64,000 nucleotides of DNA from positions 6,014,001-6,078,000 of the forward strand of contig NZ_CP035758.1 in the NCBI RefSeq assembly GCF_004208415.1. Reading direction: 5' to 3'. Of this stretch, positions 35,411 to 42,963 are shown piece by piece; position 1 is the first letter of the stretch; every line of letters begins with the position of its first letter. The notes below the pieces were generated by a model, which did not search any database, was not told the origin of the DNA, and worked only from the letters and a program-made list of their open reading frames with translations. The position numbers and the translations under genes are program-made. The DNA is from Ktedonosporobacter rubrisoli. Its GTDB lineage: Bacteria > Chloroflexota > Ktedonobacteria > Ktedonobacterales > Ktedonobacteraceae.

Positions 35411-36400
35411 ATGACTCAGACAATGAGAGCAATACGCGTCCACCACTACGGAGACCCCGAAGTACTGCAAGTGGAACGGGTCCCGCGACCAGAACCTGAA
35501 AAAGGGGAGTTGTTGATTCGCGTGCATGCCGCAGGTGTCTTGCCAATGGAATATTTTATCCGCAAGGGACATCTGCCCGGCATTCTGCCAAAGTCCTTTC
35601 CCTATACTCCTGGCACGGCATTTGCTGGCGTCATTGAGAAGCTTGGCCCCGATGTCACCGGCTGGGAGGTCGGGCAGGCGATCTGCGGACGAGCGCCTAA
35701 CGGAACGTATGCCGAATATACAACAGTGCAGGCACATCCACCAGCCCTCGCTCCAGATACTGTCGGATATAGAAACACTGCGGGGATCAGCCCATTGGCG
35801 CTCAAGCCAGAGACGCTAAGTTTTGCTGAAGCGGCAACCCTCTCAGGCGGGGCCACAACAGCGTGGACGGCGCTTTTTGAGGATGGCAACCTTCAGGCTG
35901 GCCAACGCGCTCTCATTCATGCTGCGGCTGGTGGCGTTGGTTTATTTGCGACCCAGTTTGCCCGCTGGAAAGGCGCACAGGTGATCGGAACCGCTTCGAC
36001 TGCCAATCTCGATTTTGTCAGCTCTCTGGGAGCTGAAACCGTGATCGATTATACAACCACACCCTTGGAAGAGGTTGCCCATGATGTGGATTTCGTTCTG
36101 GATACTGTCGGGGGCGAGACCTTGCAGCGCTCGCTCAGGGTCCTCAAACGTGGAGGAACCCTGGTCACGGTGATGGAACCAGCTCCGGTAGAACTGGCTG
36201 AGCAGCTTGGTGTTCACGCGATAAAAAATGCAGTGTTTCCCACCAGCGAGCACCTGCAAAGGATCATTCAACTCATTGACGAAGGACATGTCAAGCCAAC
36301 AATTCGGCAGATCTTCTCCTTAGACGAAGCTCCTCTGGCTCATGCCCTCTGCGAAACGGGCCATGGACGCGGACGTATCGTCTTACATATTGCTGACTAA
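35411..36400 (+). CDS. NADP-dependent quinone oxidoreductase-like MDR protein
   Basis: 329 residues from ATG 35411 (AGAGGA upstream; TTG at 35408 rejected). N-terminal GroES-like fold and C-terminal Rossmann domain of the medium-chain dehydrogenase/reductase superfamily. The nucleotide loop is HAAAGGVGLFATQFA, preceded by the usual LSGGATTAWTAL. The catalytic zinc cysteines of alcohol dehydrogenases are absent, so it belongs with zinc-free quinone/enone reductases (QOR). One oddity is residues 96-128 (ATVQAHPPALAPDTVGYRN region), which carry an extra stretch compared with the compact QOR lobe. It likely reduces quinones or enals, which fits a neighbouring TetR with several cysteines. It ends at a long hairpin. 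Confidence 0.87.
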   Translation: MTQTMRAIRVHHYGDPEVLQVERVPRPEPEKGELLIRVHAAGVLPMEYFIRKGHLPGILPKSFPYTPGTAFAGVIEKLGPDVTGWEVGQAICGRAPNGTYAEYTTVQAHPPALAPDTVGYRNTAGISPLALKPETLSFAEAATLSGGATTAWTALFEDGNLQAGQRALIHAAAGGVGLFATQFARWKGAQVIGTASTANLDFVSSLGAETVIDYTTTPLEEVAHDVDFVLDTVGGETLQRSLRVLKRGGTLVTVMEPAPVELAEQLGVHAIKNAVFPTSEHLQRIIQLIDEGHVKPTIRQIFSLDEAPLAHALCETGHGRGRIVLHIAD

Positions 36401-36466
36401 GTGCCGGACCTTATTATACGTTTCAACTTGTAGATCTAAACTTTAAACCTGCCGGTTTTACCACAA

Positions 36467-36511
36467 TTATTCTGCTGAGTCAGTTATCTCATCTGTGGCT
36501 CAGCAGAATAA
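36467..36511 (+). terminator. Hairpin after the quinone-reductase-like gene
   Basis: TTATTCTGCTGAG (36467-36479) pairs perfectly with CTCAGCAGAATAA (36499-36511). It insulates the reductase gene from the tetR promoter segment that begins at the next base. A smaller AAACC/GGTTT element precedes it. Confidence 0.7.
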
Positions 36512-36627
36512 AAGAAATATTCTCTGTGGACTCTTGCCAAAATTCCTCTCAAGGAGTAAGATAGAGACTGGTCTGTCTCTTTTCTATGAGTATGCAGACC
36601 AGTCTCTATCTTGTCAAGTGCTTGGAG
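36512..36627. repeat. Duplicated regulatory segment, copy 2 (tetR promoter)
   Basis: The second copy of the 116-bp segment ends in the tetR ribosome binding site. Its inverted arms (36558-36575 and 36595-36612) are perfect over 18 bp, with core AGACTGGTCT on the left and AGACCAGTCT on the right. Compared with copy 1 the two arms carry matching substitutions, so the inverted symmetry has been kept. Confidence 0.9.
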
Positions 36628-36639
36628 GAGGAAAAAAGC

Positions 36640-37215
36640 ATGAAGGCTTCGATTCATTCCGCGCGACAGCGCATTCTCACGACGGCCACTGATCTGTTTT
36701 CACGCGAGGGATATCGTGCTGTGGGCACCGACACGATCATTGAGCGCTCTGGCGTCGCCAAAATGACCCTATACCGTCATTTCTCTACGAAAAATGATTT
36801 AATCTGCGCATATATAGAACAGACCATTGAGAATTTCTGGGCCGCTTTTGAGCAAGTTATCAGCGAGCATCCTGCTTCGCCACAGATTGCCCTCGTGGCA
36901 ATTTTTGAGATGCTTGCTTCCACGGTTGCTGAACCCGGCTTTTGTGGATGTTCCTGCCTGCACGCCGCCGTTGAATTTCCTCAATTTGATCATCCTGCCC
37001 ACCAGGTCGCTCTTGAGCATAAACGCGACGTGCGTGCACGCTTCCTTCAGCTCGCCGAGCAGGCCGGCGCGCGACAGCCGGACATCCTTGCCGATCAGCT
37101 TCTCTTGCTCATGAACGGTATGTTAATGCAAGGCCGGATGGAAGGCCCTATCGATACCACTTCTTCTGTTGTGCAAGCGGTAAAGGTGCTGGTTGATGCC
37201 CAGCTGAAAGCATAA
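36640..37215 (+). CDS. TetR/AcrR-family transcriptional repressor
   Basis: 191 residues from ATG 36640, behind a strong GGAGGAGG. The helix-turn-helix (about 8-55) reads ILTTATDLFSREGYRAVGTD, then IIERSGVAKMTLYRHFSTKNDL, the standard TetR signature. The C-terminal ligand domain contains GFCGCSCLHAAVEFP near residue 104-118, with three cysteines within five residues where relatives usually have one, and FDHPAHQVA. It likely represses its own gene and the efflux pump through the paired operators, and possibly the oxidoreductases between them. Cysteine-based sensing of electrophiles, as in NemR, is a hypothesis from this cluster and from the neighbouring reductases. Confidence 0.93.
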   Translation: MKASIHSARQRILTTATDLFSREGYRAVGTDTIIERSGVAKMTLYRHFSTKNDLICAYIEQTIENFWAAFEQVISEHPASPQIALVAIFEMLASTVAEPGFCGCSCLHAAVEFPQFDHPAHQVALEHKRDVRARFLQLAEQAGARQPDILADQLLLLMNGMLMQGRMEGPIDTTSSVVQAVKVLVDAQLKA

Positions 37216-37232
37216 GCAGCAAATAGAATATC

Positions 37233-38444
37233 TTATTGAGAAGCGCCACCCCTAGAAAATGGGAGAGCGCCGACCAGGGCGGCCCCCATCTGCTCACGCA
37301 ACGAGGAGTAGAGCTGCTCAAGCTGGTCAACATAGCGCTCGATGGAAAAAGCTTCGGCAAGTTTGCGGCTGTTCTCGCCATATCTCCTGGCCTGTTCCCG
37401 CTGCGTCAATATATAAGCCAGGGCCTCGGCCAGTTGCAGCGGATCTTTAGCCACCAGCAAACCGTTGTAGCGATGGTAGACCAGATCCAGTACGGCATCA
37501 TCCCTGACCGCAACCACAGGCTTGCCGGCGGCCATACCCTCAATAACCACGGTAGGCAACGTATCGGTATCGCTGGTAAATAAGACGACATCAGTCGCCG
37601 CAGCCGCGCTGGCGATCATAGCGCGGTCCAGATACCCGGTAATCATGACCTGCTTGCGTAAGCGCAGGCGGGCAACCAGCTCCTCCAACGCCTCTCTAGC
37701 ATTGCCATCGCCAATGATTATCAATTGCACCTCGGCAAGCATATTTCTCAGCCGGGCCAGGCTACGAATTGCCAGGTCCACGTTCTTGCCGCGCTCAAGA
37801 ATTCCGGTCAAGGTAACCAGGGGTTTGCCTGGAGCAAGGCCGTAGCGCTGTCTGAACAGTTGAGGATCGGCCAGGCGAAAGCGGGCCAGGTCAATTCCAT
37901 TGGTTATGAGCTTGATCGGCGCCTTCACGCGCGCCTGCTGCAATTCGTCAATGGCCTTATGTGAAGGAGCTATGATAAGACGATGCTGTTGGAAGTAGGA
38001 GCGGGCCAGGGCATTGATTAAGGGATAGCGTACAGTCTTGGGTATCCAGGGAATGGTCCAGTCGCTGTACTGCCGAAAGAAGGTATGATAGGTCACCACG
38101 GCTGGAATATTTCTTTTTTGTGCCACCCTCAAGCCGAGCATGCCAATAAGAAAGAGATGGTTATGGACAATATCGATGGGAGAGCGCAATAAGGGATGTT
38201 TTTCTAGCTCGGGGAAGGGAAGCGTGACAAAATTATCGCCGCGCAGAGGTAAGGGAAAAGAGGGGATATACAGAACATTTTCTTCGCTTGCTGGCCCTTC
38301 TCTGCGCCTGGGCGCTATTGTTAGGACGCGATAGCCGCGCCGTTCCAGCTCTTTGCGCAAAAGCAGGAGATGCGTGACAATTCCATTAACGGCCGGAGGA
38401 TAACTATCGCTGGTTAATAGAATGGTCCGCACGCGTCTATTCAT
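37233..38444 (-). CDS. Glycosyltransferase family 4, diglucosyl-diacylglycerol-type
   Basis: 403 residues, GT-B fold. The acceptor-side domain starts ILLTSDSYPPAVNGIVTH, with HNHLFLIGMLGL and AVVTYHTFF typical of GT4 enzymes that glycosylate membrane lipids or phosphatidylinositol. The donor-side domain has TNGIDLARF, LIIIGDGNAREALEEL and the EX7E region VVIEGMAAGKPVVAV for nucleotide-sugar binding. Clusters of basic and aromatic residues (FRQYSDWTIPWIPKTVRYP) could anchor it to the inner membrane face. The donor is probably UDP- or GDP-sugar. It converges on tetR with an 18-bp gap. The acceptor is uncertain; diacylglycerol is the nearest familiar case. Confidence 0.88.
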   Translation of the reverse strand: MNRRVRTILLTSDSYPPAVNGIVTHLLLLRKELERRGYRVLTIAPRRREGPASEENVLYIPSFPLPLRGDNFVTLPFPELEKHPLLRSPIDIVHNHLFLIGMLGLRVAQKRNIPAVVTYHTFFRQYSDWTIPWIPKTVRYPLINALARSYFQQHRLIIAPSHKAIDELQQARVKAPIKLITNGIDLARFRLADPQLFRQRYGLAPGKPLVTLTGILERGKNVDLAIRSLARLRNMLAEVQLIIIGDGNAREALEELVARLRLRKQVMITGYLDRAMIASAAAATDVVLFTSDTDTLPTVVIEGMAAGKPVVAVRDDAVLDLVYHRYNGLLVAKDPLQLAEALAYILTQREQARRYGENSRKLAEAFSIERYVDQLEQLYSSLREQMGAALVGALPFSRGGASQ

Positions 38445-38809
38445 CTCAGCGCCTCTTCCTCTCCACCGTTGCTATGATCCTCTCCTCGAAACTCGCCCAT
38501 GTTCGAGGCAAGAAAAAATCAGCCTCTATCTCTAGCATACACGTCGTTACAAATATAGCAAGATTGAAGAAGTTTTTTTCTTGTTCCTCGGCGATGATAG
38601 GCAGAGGAGGTTGCTTGCTGACCATTCCAGCAATAAAATGTCAGAGCCGGGCTAGCCTGAAATAACACAGCCTATACCGAATAAGAGCTGCAAAGAGCGG
38701 CTAGCGAAAAGAGGCCACTTAGGCGACAGGCCCAGATTTAGCCAGGCGCTCCGTACTCCCTGGCTTTTGCCGTGGGGCGCTTCACAGAAAGAAAAAGGAG
38801 AGATGAGGT
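38445..38809. other. Divergent intergenic region
   Basis: About 365 bp between the glycosyltransferase start and the small helix-hairpin-helix gene. No gene, palindrome or clear promoter stands out. AAAGGAGAG at 38793-38802 is the ribosome binding site of the downstream gene. Confidence 0.4.
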
Positions 38810-39046
38810 ATGTCAGATCAGCCCAACCAGCCGGAAAGCGATCTTCCAGCAGAGCTATCCAATCCGGCCCGGAGAGCACTTATTGGCGCAGGCTACGTGC
38901 GGCTTGAACAATTTACTAGCCTCAGTGAGGCCGAGGTTCTTAAGCTACACGGCATGGGACCAAAGGGAATTGAGGCGCTCCGTCGCACGCTGGCCGCTCG
39001 TGACCTCTCGTTTGCAGGGCATAAGAAAAAAGCAAGCAAGGGCTAA
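38810..39046 (+). CDS. Small helix-hairpin-helix (RNA polymerase alpha CTD-like) protein
   Basis: 78 residues with a strong AAAGGAGAG before the ATG. The core ELSNPARRALIGAGYVRLEQ, then LSEAEVLKLHGMGPKGIEAL, matches the helix-hairpin-helix layout of the RNA polymerase alpha C-terminal domain, including the HGMGPKG hairpin that binds DNA backbone. N- and C-terminal tails are disordered and charged (SDQPNQPESD; GHKKKASKG). Such stand-alone proteins are widespread but poorly studied; non-specific DNA binding is expected. It converges on the deaminase gene. Family-level call is good; cellular role unknown. Confidence 0.8.
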   Translation: MSDQPNQPESDLPAELSNPARRALIGAGYVRLEQFTSLSEAEVLKLHGMGPKGIEALRRTLAARDLSFAGHKKKASKG

Positions 39047-39088
39047 GGTAGTTCTCCTTACCTCATGTCCATGCTTAGCCACATCTGT

Positions 39089-39577
39089 TCATTGTGCATG
39101 CAGCTTGCCCATACGCGCCAGTATATCGCGCCCATCTTCGCGCAAGACGCCCGGCACCAGGTCTAGCGAGCCGCGCGTGAGCAAGGGATTGAGCGTCTCG
39201 GCTGTGAGCCCACGCGCAATCATCTCTTCCTCATTGGCATCCTCGGCCAGCGCGGAATATACTACCCGCTTGAGTCCGACAAAGGAGATGGCGGCAAAGC
39301 ACATCAGGCAGGGCTCAAGCGTGACATAGAGCGTGATCTGTTTTCTTTCTTCAACAGACAATTCGTTAAGCTGGCTAGCCGCTGAACGCAAGACAGCCAT
39401 CTCTCCATGCGCCGTCAGATCACCAGTCTCGGCATATCTATTATGACCCTGGGCAATAACTTTCCCCTGCTTAACCAGCAGCGCAACCACACCAGTTTTT
39501 CCCGCTGTAATGACTTTGCGCGCCTCATCGATGGCTTTCTGCATGTAAACGAAATCTTGGTGCGTCGGTTGAGACAT
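39089..39577 (-). CDS. Nucleoside/cytosine deaminase family protein
   Basis: 162 residues, CDA fold. The zinc site consists of HGEMAVLR near residue 57 and EPCLMC near residue 93; the glutamate of HGE is the proton shuttle. HGE in place of the HAE common in TadA and guanine deaminase is also seen in yeast cytosine deaminase, so cytosine or a related base is a plausible substrate. The C-terminal part (EEMIARGLTAETLNPLLTRG) is not the tRNA-binding TadA tail. It would deaminate a free base or nucleoside in salvage. It converges on the helix-hairpin-helix gene with a 42-bp gap. Confidence 0.87.
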   Translation of the reverse strand: MSQPTHQDFVYMQKAIDEARKVITAGKTGVVALLVKQGKVIAQGHNRYAETGDLTAHGEMAVLRSAASQLNELSVEERKQITLYVTLEPCLMCFAAISFVGLKRVVYSALAEDANEEEMIARGLTAETLNPLLTRGSLDLVPGVLREDGRDILARMGKLHAQ

Positions 39578-39762
39578 AGCATCTTCTTTCTTTGCTAGAT
39601 GAACCAGGGCTACAAAGCATAATTCTCGACAAAAAAAGGTTTCTCTTTACCTGCGAAAGTAGCAGTGGCATTTTTCCTGCTCCAACATGCTGCATAAGGG
39701 TCAGGGCTAGACCTGAGAAAGCGCCTGTTCCATATCTGCCATCTGCGCTAACCCAGATGCCC

Positions 39763-40107
39763 TCAGCTCTCTGAAGCCTCCAAAGTGTTCAGCTGTGGGA
39801 AGCCGTTGCCGAAGGGAAACGTTTCCGCGCTCTTAGGAAACGACCAGGCTTGCGGAAGGACGGCGAAGAAAAGGGCGGCGATAAACAGGATGGCGGTAGA
39901 GCGTACAATGCGGAAAGAGATGGAGAGCTCCGGGCTGTCATAGCCTCCGTTGAGCTGAGCATCCAGGGCCCCAACCCATAAATTCAGGAGGGTCAGCGGC
40001 GTAATTGTATGTTGCTCTAGCAGAGCTAGCATTTCTTGCTCATAGCGTTCGCGCCATCCCTGCGGATACCAGCGCATAATCCAGTGTACCCAACGACCAT
40101 ATTTCAT
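39763..40107 (-). CDS. Membrane protein paired with PadR regulator, probably shortened
   Basis: 114 residues behind a perfect AGGAGG-like site. The N-terminal WVHWIMRWYPQGWRERYEQE followed by MLALLEQHTITPLTLLNLWV is a pattern I associate with proteins encoded directly after PadR regulators in Ktedonobacteria. Those I recall are longer, with several membrane segments; here only one hydrophobic stretch (about 70-88) precedes a short polar tail. This may be a truncated member, which is inference from memory. The gene follows padR by 93 bp on the same strand, so the two are probably cotranscribed, with the membrane protein perhaps modulating or being controlled by the regulator. Confidence 0.65.
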   Translation of the reverse strand: MKYGRWVHWIMRWYPQGWRERYEQEMLALLEQHTITPLTLLNLWVGALDAQLNGGYDSPELSISFRIVRSTAILFIAALFFAVLPQAWSFPKSAETFPFGNGFPQLNTLEASES

Positions 40108-40200
40108 TTCCCCTCCTTACACATACATTGATGAGACACCAATACGTTAATTTCAGCACGACGCCGGCATGCGCTGGTGTTCCCTTGCACCAGGCTCGCT

Positions 40201-40521
40201 CTAAGAGCTTGCGGGGAGTCGCTGCAAGCCTGTCGCGATAACGCGTTGCCAGCTTGTCAACTGTTCGCGCAAAAAGGCAACTCCGGCGGGCGTGATGCGA
40301 TACGGTCGGCGCCGGTCTTCAGATTCCAGGGCTTCGATCCAGCCGCGCTGCTCCAGGCGTGCAATCGCCCCATAGAGCGTTCCGGGCTCCAGGCGGGTGC
40401 CGCTAAAGAGATAGATATCCTCCATCATGGCATAGCCATGCTTAGGCCCAGCGGCCAAGCTGGAAAGGATCAGCAACGAGGGGTCAGAGAAACGTCCCAG
40501 ATCTAACTGGCTTTTCCGCAT
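40201..40521 (-). CDS. PadR-family transcriptional regulator
   Basis: 106 residues. The winged-helix core is typical of the short PadR class: LLILSSLAAGPKHGYAMMEDI, GTRLEPGTLYGAIARLEQRGWIEAL, then RRRPYRITPAGVAFLREQL. Such proteins repress neighbouring membrane-protein or efflux genes and release DNA on binding hydrophobic ligands. AAGGAGAG precedes the ATG. The next gene on the strand encodes a membrane protein, a standard pairing. The AT-rich stretch at 40555-40600 probably holds its promoter and operator but I cannot define the site. Confidence 0.92.
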   Translation of the reverse strand: MRKSQLDLGRFSDPSLLILSSLAAGPKHGYAMMEDIYLFSGTRLEPGTLYGAIARLEQRGWIEALESEDRRRPYRITPAGVAFLREQLTSWQRVIATGLQRLPASS

Positions 40522-40866
40522 CAGGAGCTCTCCTTGTCAAGGCACTCGAAAATTATATTGTTTTATTTATTAAGTCATACTGAATAGTAACACAGAAGGA
40601 CCATAAAATCAATGGCTCTTCTCGCCTTGCTCAGCGAGCAGAACAGACAAGGGCTCTCGCCTTCTATTTGTGGTGGCGTGTATACTTTATAAGGAGGTGA
40701 GGCCGGCTATCATTGCTCCGTCGAGGAGACTGTAACTCCAGCAAGCACTGAGCAATCAGATAGGGGCTGCTTCTGCCGCGCCCTCTCCACTCTCCCGTCT
40801 AACCTTCTGAAGCTCCTTCTATAACCAGTCCTTTAACTCGTTCAACGTGATCATTATGCCCCCTAA
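40522..40866. other. Intergenic region upstream of padR
   Basis: About 345 bp. An AGGAGG-like site at about 40692 leads into only a 12-codon GTG frame, so no gene is called. The AT-rich part next to padR is the likely promoter. Nothing else is supported. Confidence 0.4.
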
Positions 40867-41142
40867 TTAATCCTGGCTACATTTCTGGGCCGAAGACAAC
40901 TGAGCAACCAGCCGATCATAAAACTGCTGAAGATAAAAACCAGCAGCATTGCACTCTTCGCTGATCGGCTGGTGAGTTGTGTGAAGATGCCGCAAATAGT
41001 TCATATAAAAGAGAATGGCTTCTCCAAGCGAGATGAGTTCTAGCTCGCTAGCTAAAAACGGTCTTAAGGGGTCGACATGTGGTTGCCGTTTCACAACTTT
41101 TCTCCTTCCCAACACAAAGTTTTGTATGCAAGAGTCACTCAT
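40867..41142 (-). CDS. Small protein of unknown function (second of a coupled pair)
   Basis: 91 residues from ATG 41142, which overlaps the previous stop as TGATG; a GTG one codon earlier is an alternative. The sequence is mainly helical: QNFVLGRRKVVKRQPH, then LRPFLASELELISLGEAILF, YMNYLRHLHTTHQ and a C-terminal YLQQFYDRLVAQL. There is no signal peptide, membrane span or known motif. Tight coupling to the 71-residue gene before it suggests a two-protein unit. The pair is divergent from an XRE regulator across two palindromes. I recognise no family with certainty. Confidence 0.55.
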   Translation of the reverse strand: MSDSCIQNFVLGRRKVVKRQPHVDPLRPFLASELELISLGEAILFYMNYLRHLHTTHQPISEECNAAGFYLQQFYDRLVAQLSSAQKCSQD

Positions 41143-41357
41143 CACTTGACGTGCTGCATATAAAGCTCGCAGGTGATCTCTGCAGCCTTTTGCTCGCCAA
41201 CGGTCCTGGTCAGCTTCTCACAATACCTATCCAATATTTTGTGCTTGTGGGCAATGATTCGATGTTGGGCCGCGATGGAGTATCCATTCAGCGCTAAGTT
41301 AATAGACTGACATACTAGTTCTATCTCCTGCCTTAGCTGGCTCACTTCGCTGCTCAT
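41142..41357 (-). CDS. Small helical protein of unknown function (first of a coupled pair)
   Basis: 71 residues; ATG 41357 is preceded by AAAGGGA. The whole sequence reads as two long amphipathic helices (QLRQEIELVCQSINLALNGY and HKHKILDRYCEKLTRTVGEQ), with heptad-like spacing that would suit a coiled-coil dimer. I recall comparable short proteins from Ktedonobacteria but cannot name them. The stop overlaps the start of the downstream 91-residue gene. The divergent XRE gene 185 bp away is a likely regulator. Confidence 0.6.
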   Translation of the reverse strand: MSSEVSQLRQEIELVCQSINLALNGYSIAAQHRIIAHKHKILDRYCEKLTRTVGEQKAAEITCELYMQHVK

Positions 41358-41460
41358 GTAAATTCCCTTTCTAACTCAATACATCCATCTAAGCTATTAA
41401 CTTAATACTATCATTGGCACCTTATTACATCAATTACCTCTTGAAGGTTAACCTGCAAAT

Positions 41461-41496
41461 ACCATGCACTCATGGTAGGAAGCATATGTTATGCTT
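41461..41496. promoter_or_regulatory. Two adjacent small palindromes in a divergent promoter
   Basis: ACCATG-CACT-CATGGT (41461-41476) and AAGCATA-TGT-TATGCTT (41480-41496) are perfect dyads of 16 and 17 bp, 3 bp apart, between the small-protein pair and the XRE gene. Small XRE repressors bind dyads of this size, so autoregulation and control of the divergent pair are plausible. Confidence 0.5.
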
Positions 41497-41542
41497 ATAA
41501 GACCAATACTACGAAGTAGCAATCACTGCTATATTAGTTGGT

Positions 41543-41788
41543 ATGGAGATATGGTTAAGGGCAAAAGAGATCGCGCGGCAGAAGGGATTTAACCAATCTT
41601 CTTTGTCGCGAGCAGCAAATGTCGATTTCAAAACTATCAAAAGGATATTTCAAGATCCTACGCGTGACGTGTCTTTGAGCACCGTTGTTAAGATCGCCTG
41701 GGCGCTTAATGTATCTCTTGACGAGGTGATGGAGATTCACGGAGAGCCTCATCGCCGGCCCGATGCCACTAAAGATGGGAAAGATTAG
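41543..41788 (+). CDS. Small XRE-family helix-turn-helix protein
   Basis: 81 residues. The helix-turn-helix is clear: WLRAKEIARQKGFNQSSLSR, AANVDFKTIKRIFQDPTRD, then LSTVVKIAWALNVSLDEVME. The ATG has no good ribosome binding site and may be read from a nearly leaderless transcript. A single TAG ends it, and the same frame then continues open into the TPR gene that follows, so HTH and TPR parts could be halves of one ancestral XRE-TPR regulator like that at 57849-59102. Alone, it would be a Cro/CI-type dimer. Two dyads upstream are candidate operators. Confidence 0.85.
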   Translation: MEIWLRAKEIARQKGFNQSSLSRAANVDFKTIKRIFQDPTRDVSLSTVVKIAWALNVSLDEVMEIHGEPHRRPDATKDGKD

Positions 41789-41845
41789 ACTTATCTGAGC
41801 TTGAAAACCTGCAATGTTCACTCTAGAGCTACAGAGAACACAGCC

Positions 41846-42874
41846 ATGATTAGAAGCATGACACGGCGTTGGTTTCTGGCGGGCCTGTTAGGTATCCCCG
41901 CCAGCGAACTAGGCTTACAGGGTCCGCCGCCCTGGAGCCATCGTTATCGGCTGCCTCTCAACAACGATATGATGGGGTTCTTCGAGCAAGAAATGGAGAT
42001 GCGCTGGCACGTTTATCAGGCCTCTGGCCCTAATTTTGTTTCCAGGCGGATGGATAGTTGGAAAGAGCAGTTACAGGAATTTGTAGACGCCACCCAAACT
42101 ACGCCCTGGCATAAACGCTCACTAGCCGTGTTAAGCCTGAGCTACCAATTAGAAGGCAGCATCCTTCGCGACAGCTCGCTCTATACGCAGGCTAAAAAAG
42201 CTATGCATAATGGCTTTCAAGCAGCTTATGAAGCTGGCAACGTTGAGCTTATGGCCTCTTCAAGATTGCGCACAGGCATGGTTCTCATGGCCCAGGAGCA
42301 GCCAGTACAAGCTATCAAATATTTTAACAGTGCGCTTGATCAGGTAGAAGGACTGAGTTTCCCCCGCTTACGTGGGAAGCTTCTTCAATCACGTGCTGAA
42401 GCTTACGCCTTTGCACAACGTCCCCAGGATTGCTTGACGAATATTGGATTGGCTTCTCATATCCTTGGTCGCGAAGAACGCAGTCCTGAACGTAGTCACG
42501 CGCTTTTTGATAACGCTTCTGTCACGCTATGGAAAGGGCTCTACGCGCTCATTCTACATGACTATGAGCGCGCTATTATCCTGTTCGATAAAGGGTTGAT
42601 GGACAGCGATCCTACGCTGATAGTTGAGCGCGCTCGTTTCTTAGCTCGCAAAGCTGAAGCCTGCTACGCAGCTCAACATATTCAGGAAGCTATTGAAACA
42701 TCGCAAGAGGCTTTTACGCTGGCATCCACGTTGCATAAACAGAGCACAATTGAACGCGTTAGTAAACTACATGCAACGCTGGCTCAATCACGCTGGCGCC
42801 GCGAGTTGGGAGTTAAAAGTCTGGGTACGCGCCTCCATGATTATGCTCTTGCTCACAGGCAAGCTATGAGCTAA
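41846..42874 (+). CDS. TPR-repeat protein, C-terminal half type of an XRE-TPR regulator
   Basis: 342 residues from ATG 41846; the frame is open back to the XRE stop at 41788 with only a TTG at 41801 between. It begins TRRWFLAGLLGIPASELGL, the linker that follows the HTH in Ktedonobacteria XRE-TPR proteins (compare RRIFLARLLKIPPALLGL at 57849-59102). The remainder is tetratricopeptide-like helices: SSRLRTGMVLMAQEQPVQAI, KLLQSRAEAYAFAQRPQDCL, ERARFLARKAEACYAAQHIQ. TPRs mediate peptide or protein binding. Without its own DNA-binding domain it may act with the XRE protein encoded just upstream. RBS support is weak, fitting translational coupling or stop readthrough. Confidence 0.75.
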   Translation: MIRSMTRRWFLAGLLGIPASELGLQGPPPWSHRYRLPLNNDMMGFFEQEMEMRWHVYQASGPNFVSRRMDSWKEQLQEFVDATQTTPWHKRSLAVLSLSYQLEGSILRDSSLYTQAKKAMHNGFQAAYEAGNVELMASSRLRTGMVLMAQEQPVQAIKYFNSALDQVEGLSFPRLRGKLLQSRAEAYAFAQRPQDCLTNIGLASHILGREERSPERSHALFDNASVTLWKGLYALILHDYERAIILFDKGLMDSDPTLIVERARFLARKAEACYAAQHIQEAIETSQEAFTLASTLHKQSTIERVSKLHATLAQSRWRRELGVKSLGTRLHDYALAHRQAMS

Positions 42875-42963
42875 GGCCTTTACAATATGACTATAAGAAA
42901 AATGCAGCGGTAGTAAAGATGCAGATCTTACAAGCATAGAACGAGTGGAGAAGAAGAGAAATA

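Noticed and set aside
40692..40740. Strong Shine-Dalgarno-like AGGAGGTGAG in the padR upstream gap
   Set aside because: It leads only into a 12-codon GTG frame; no plausible gene.
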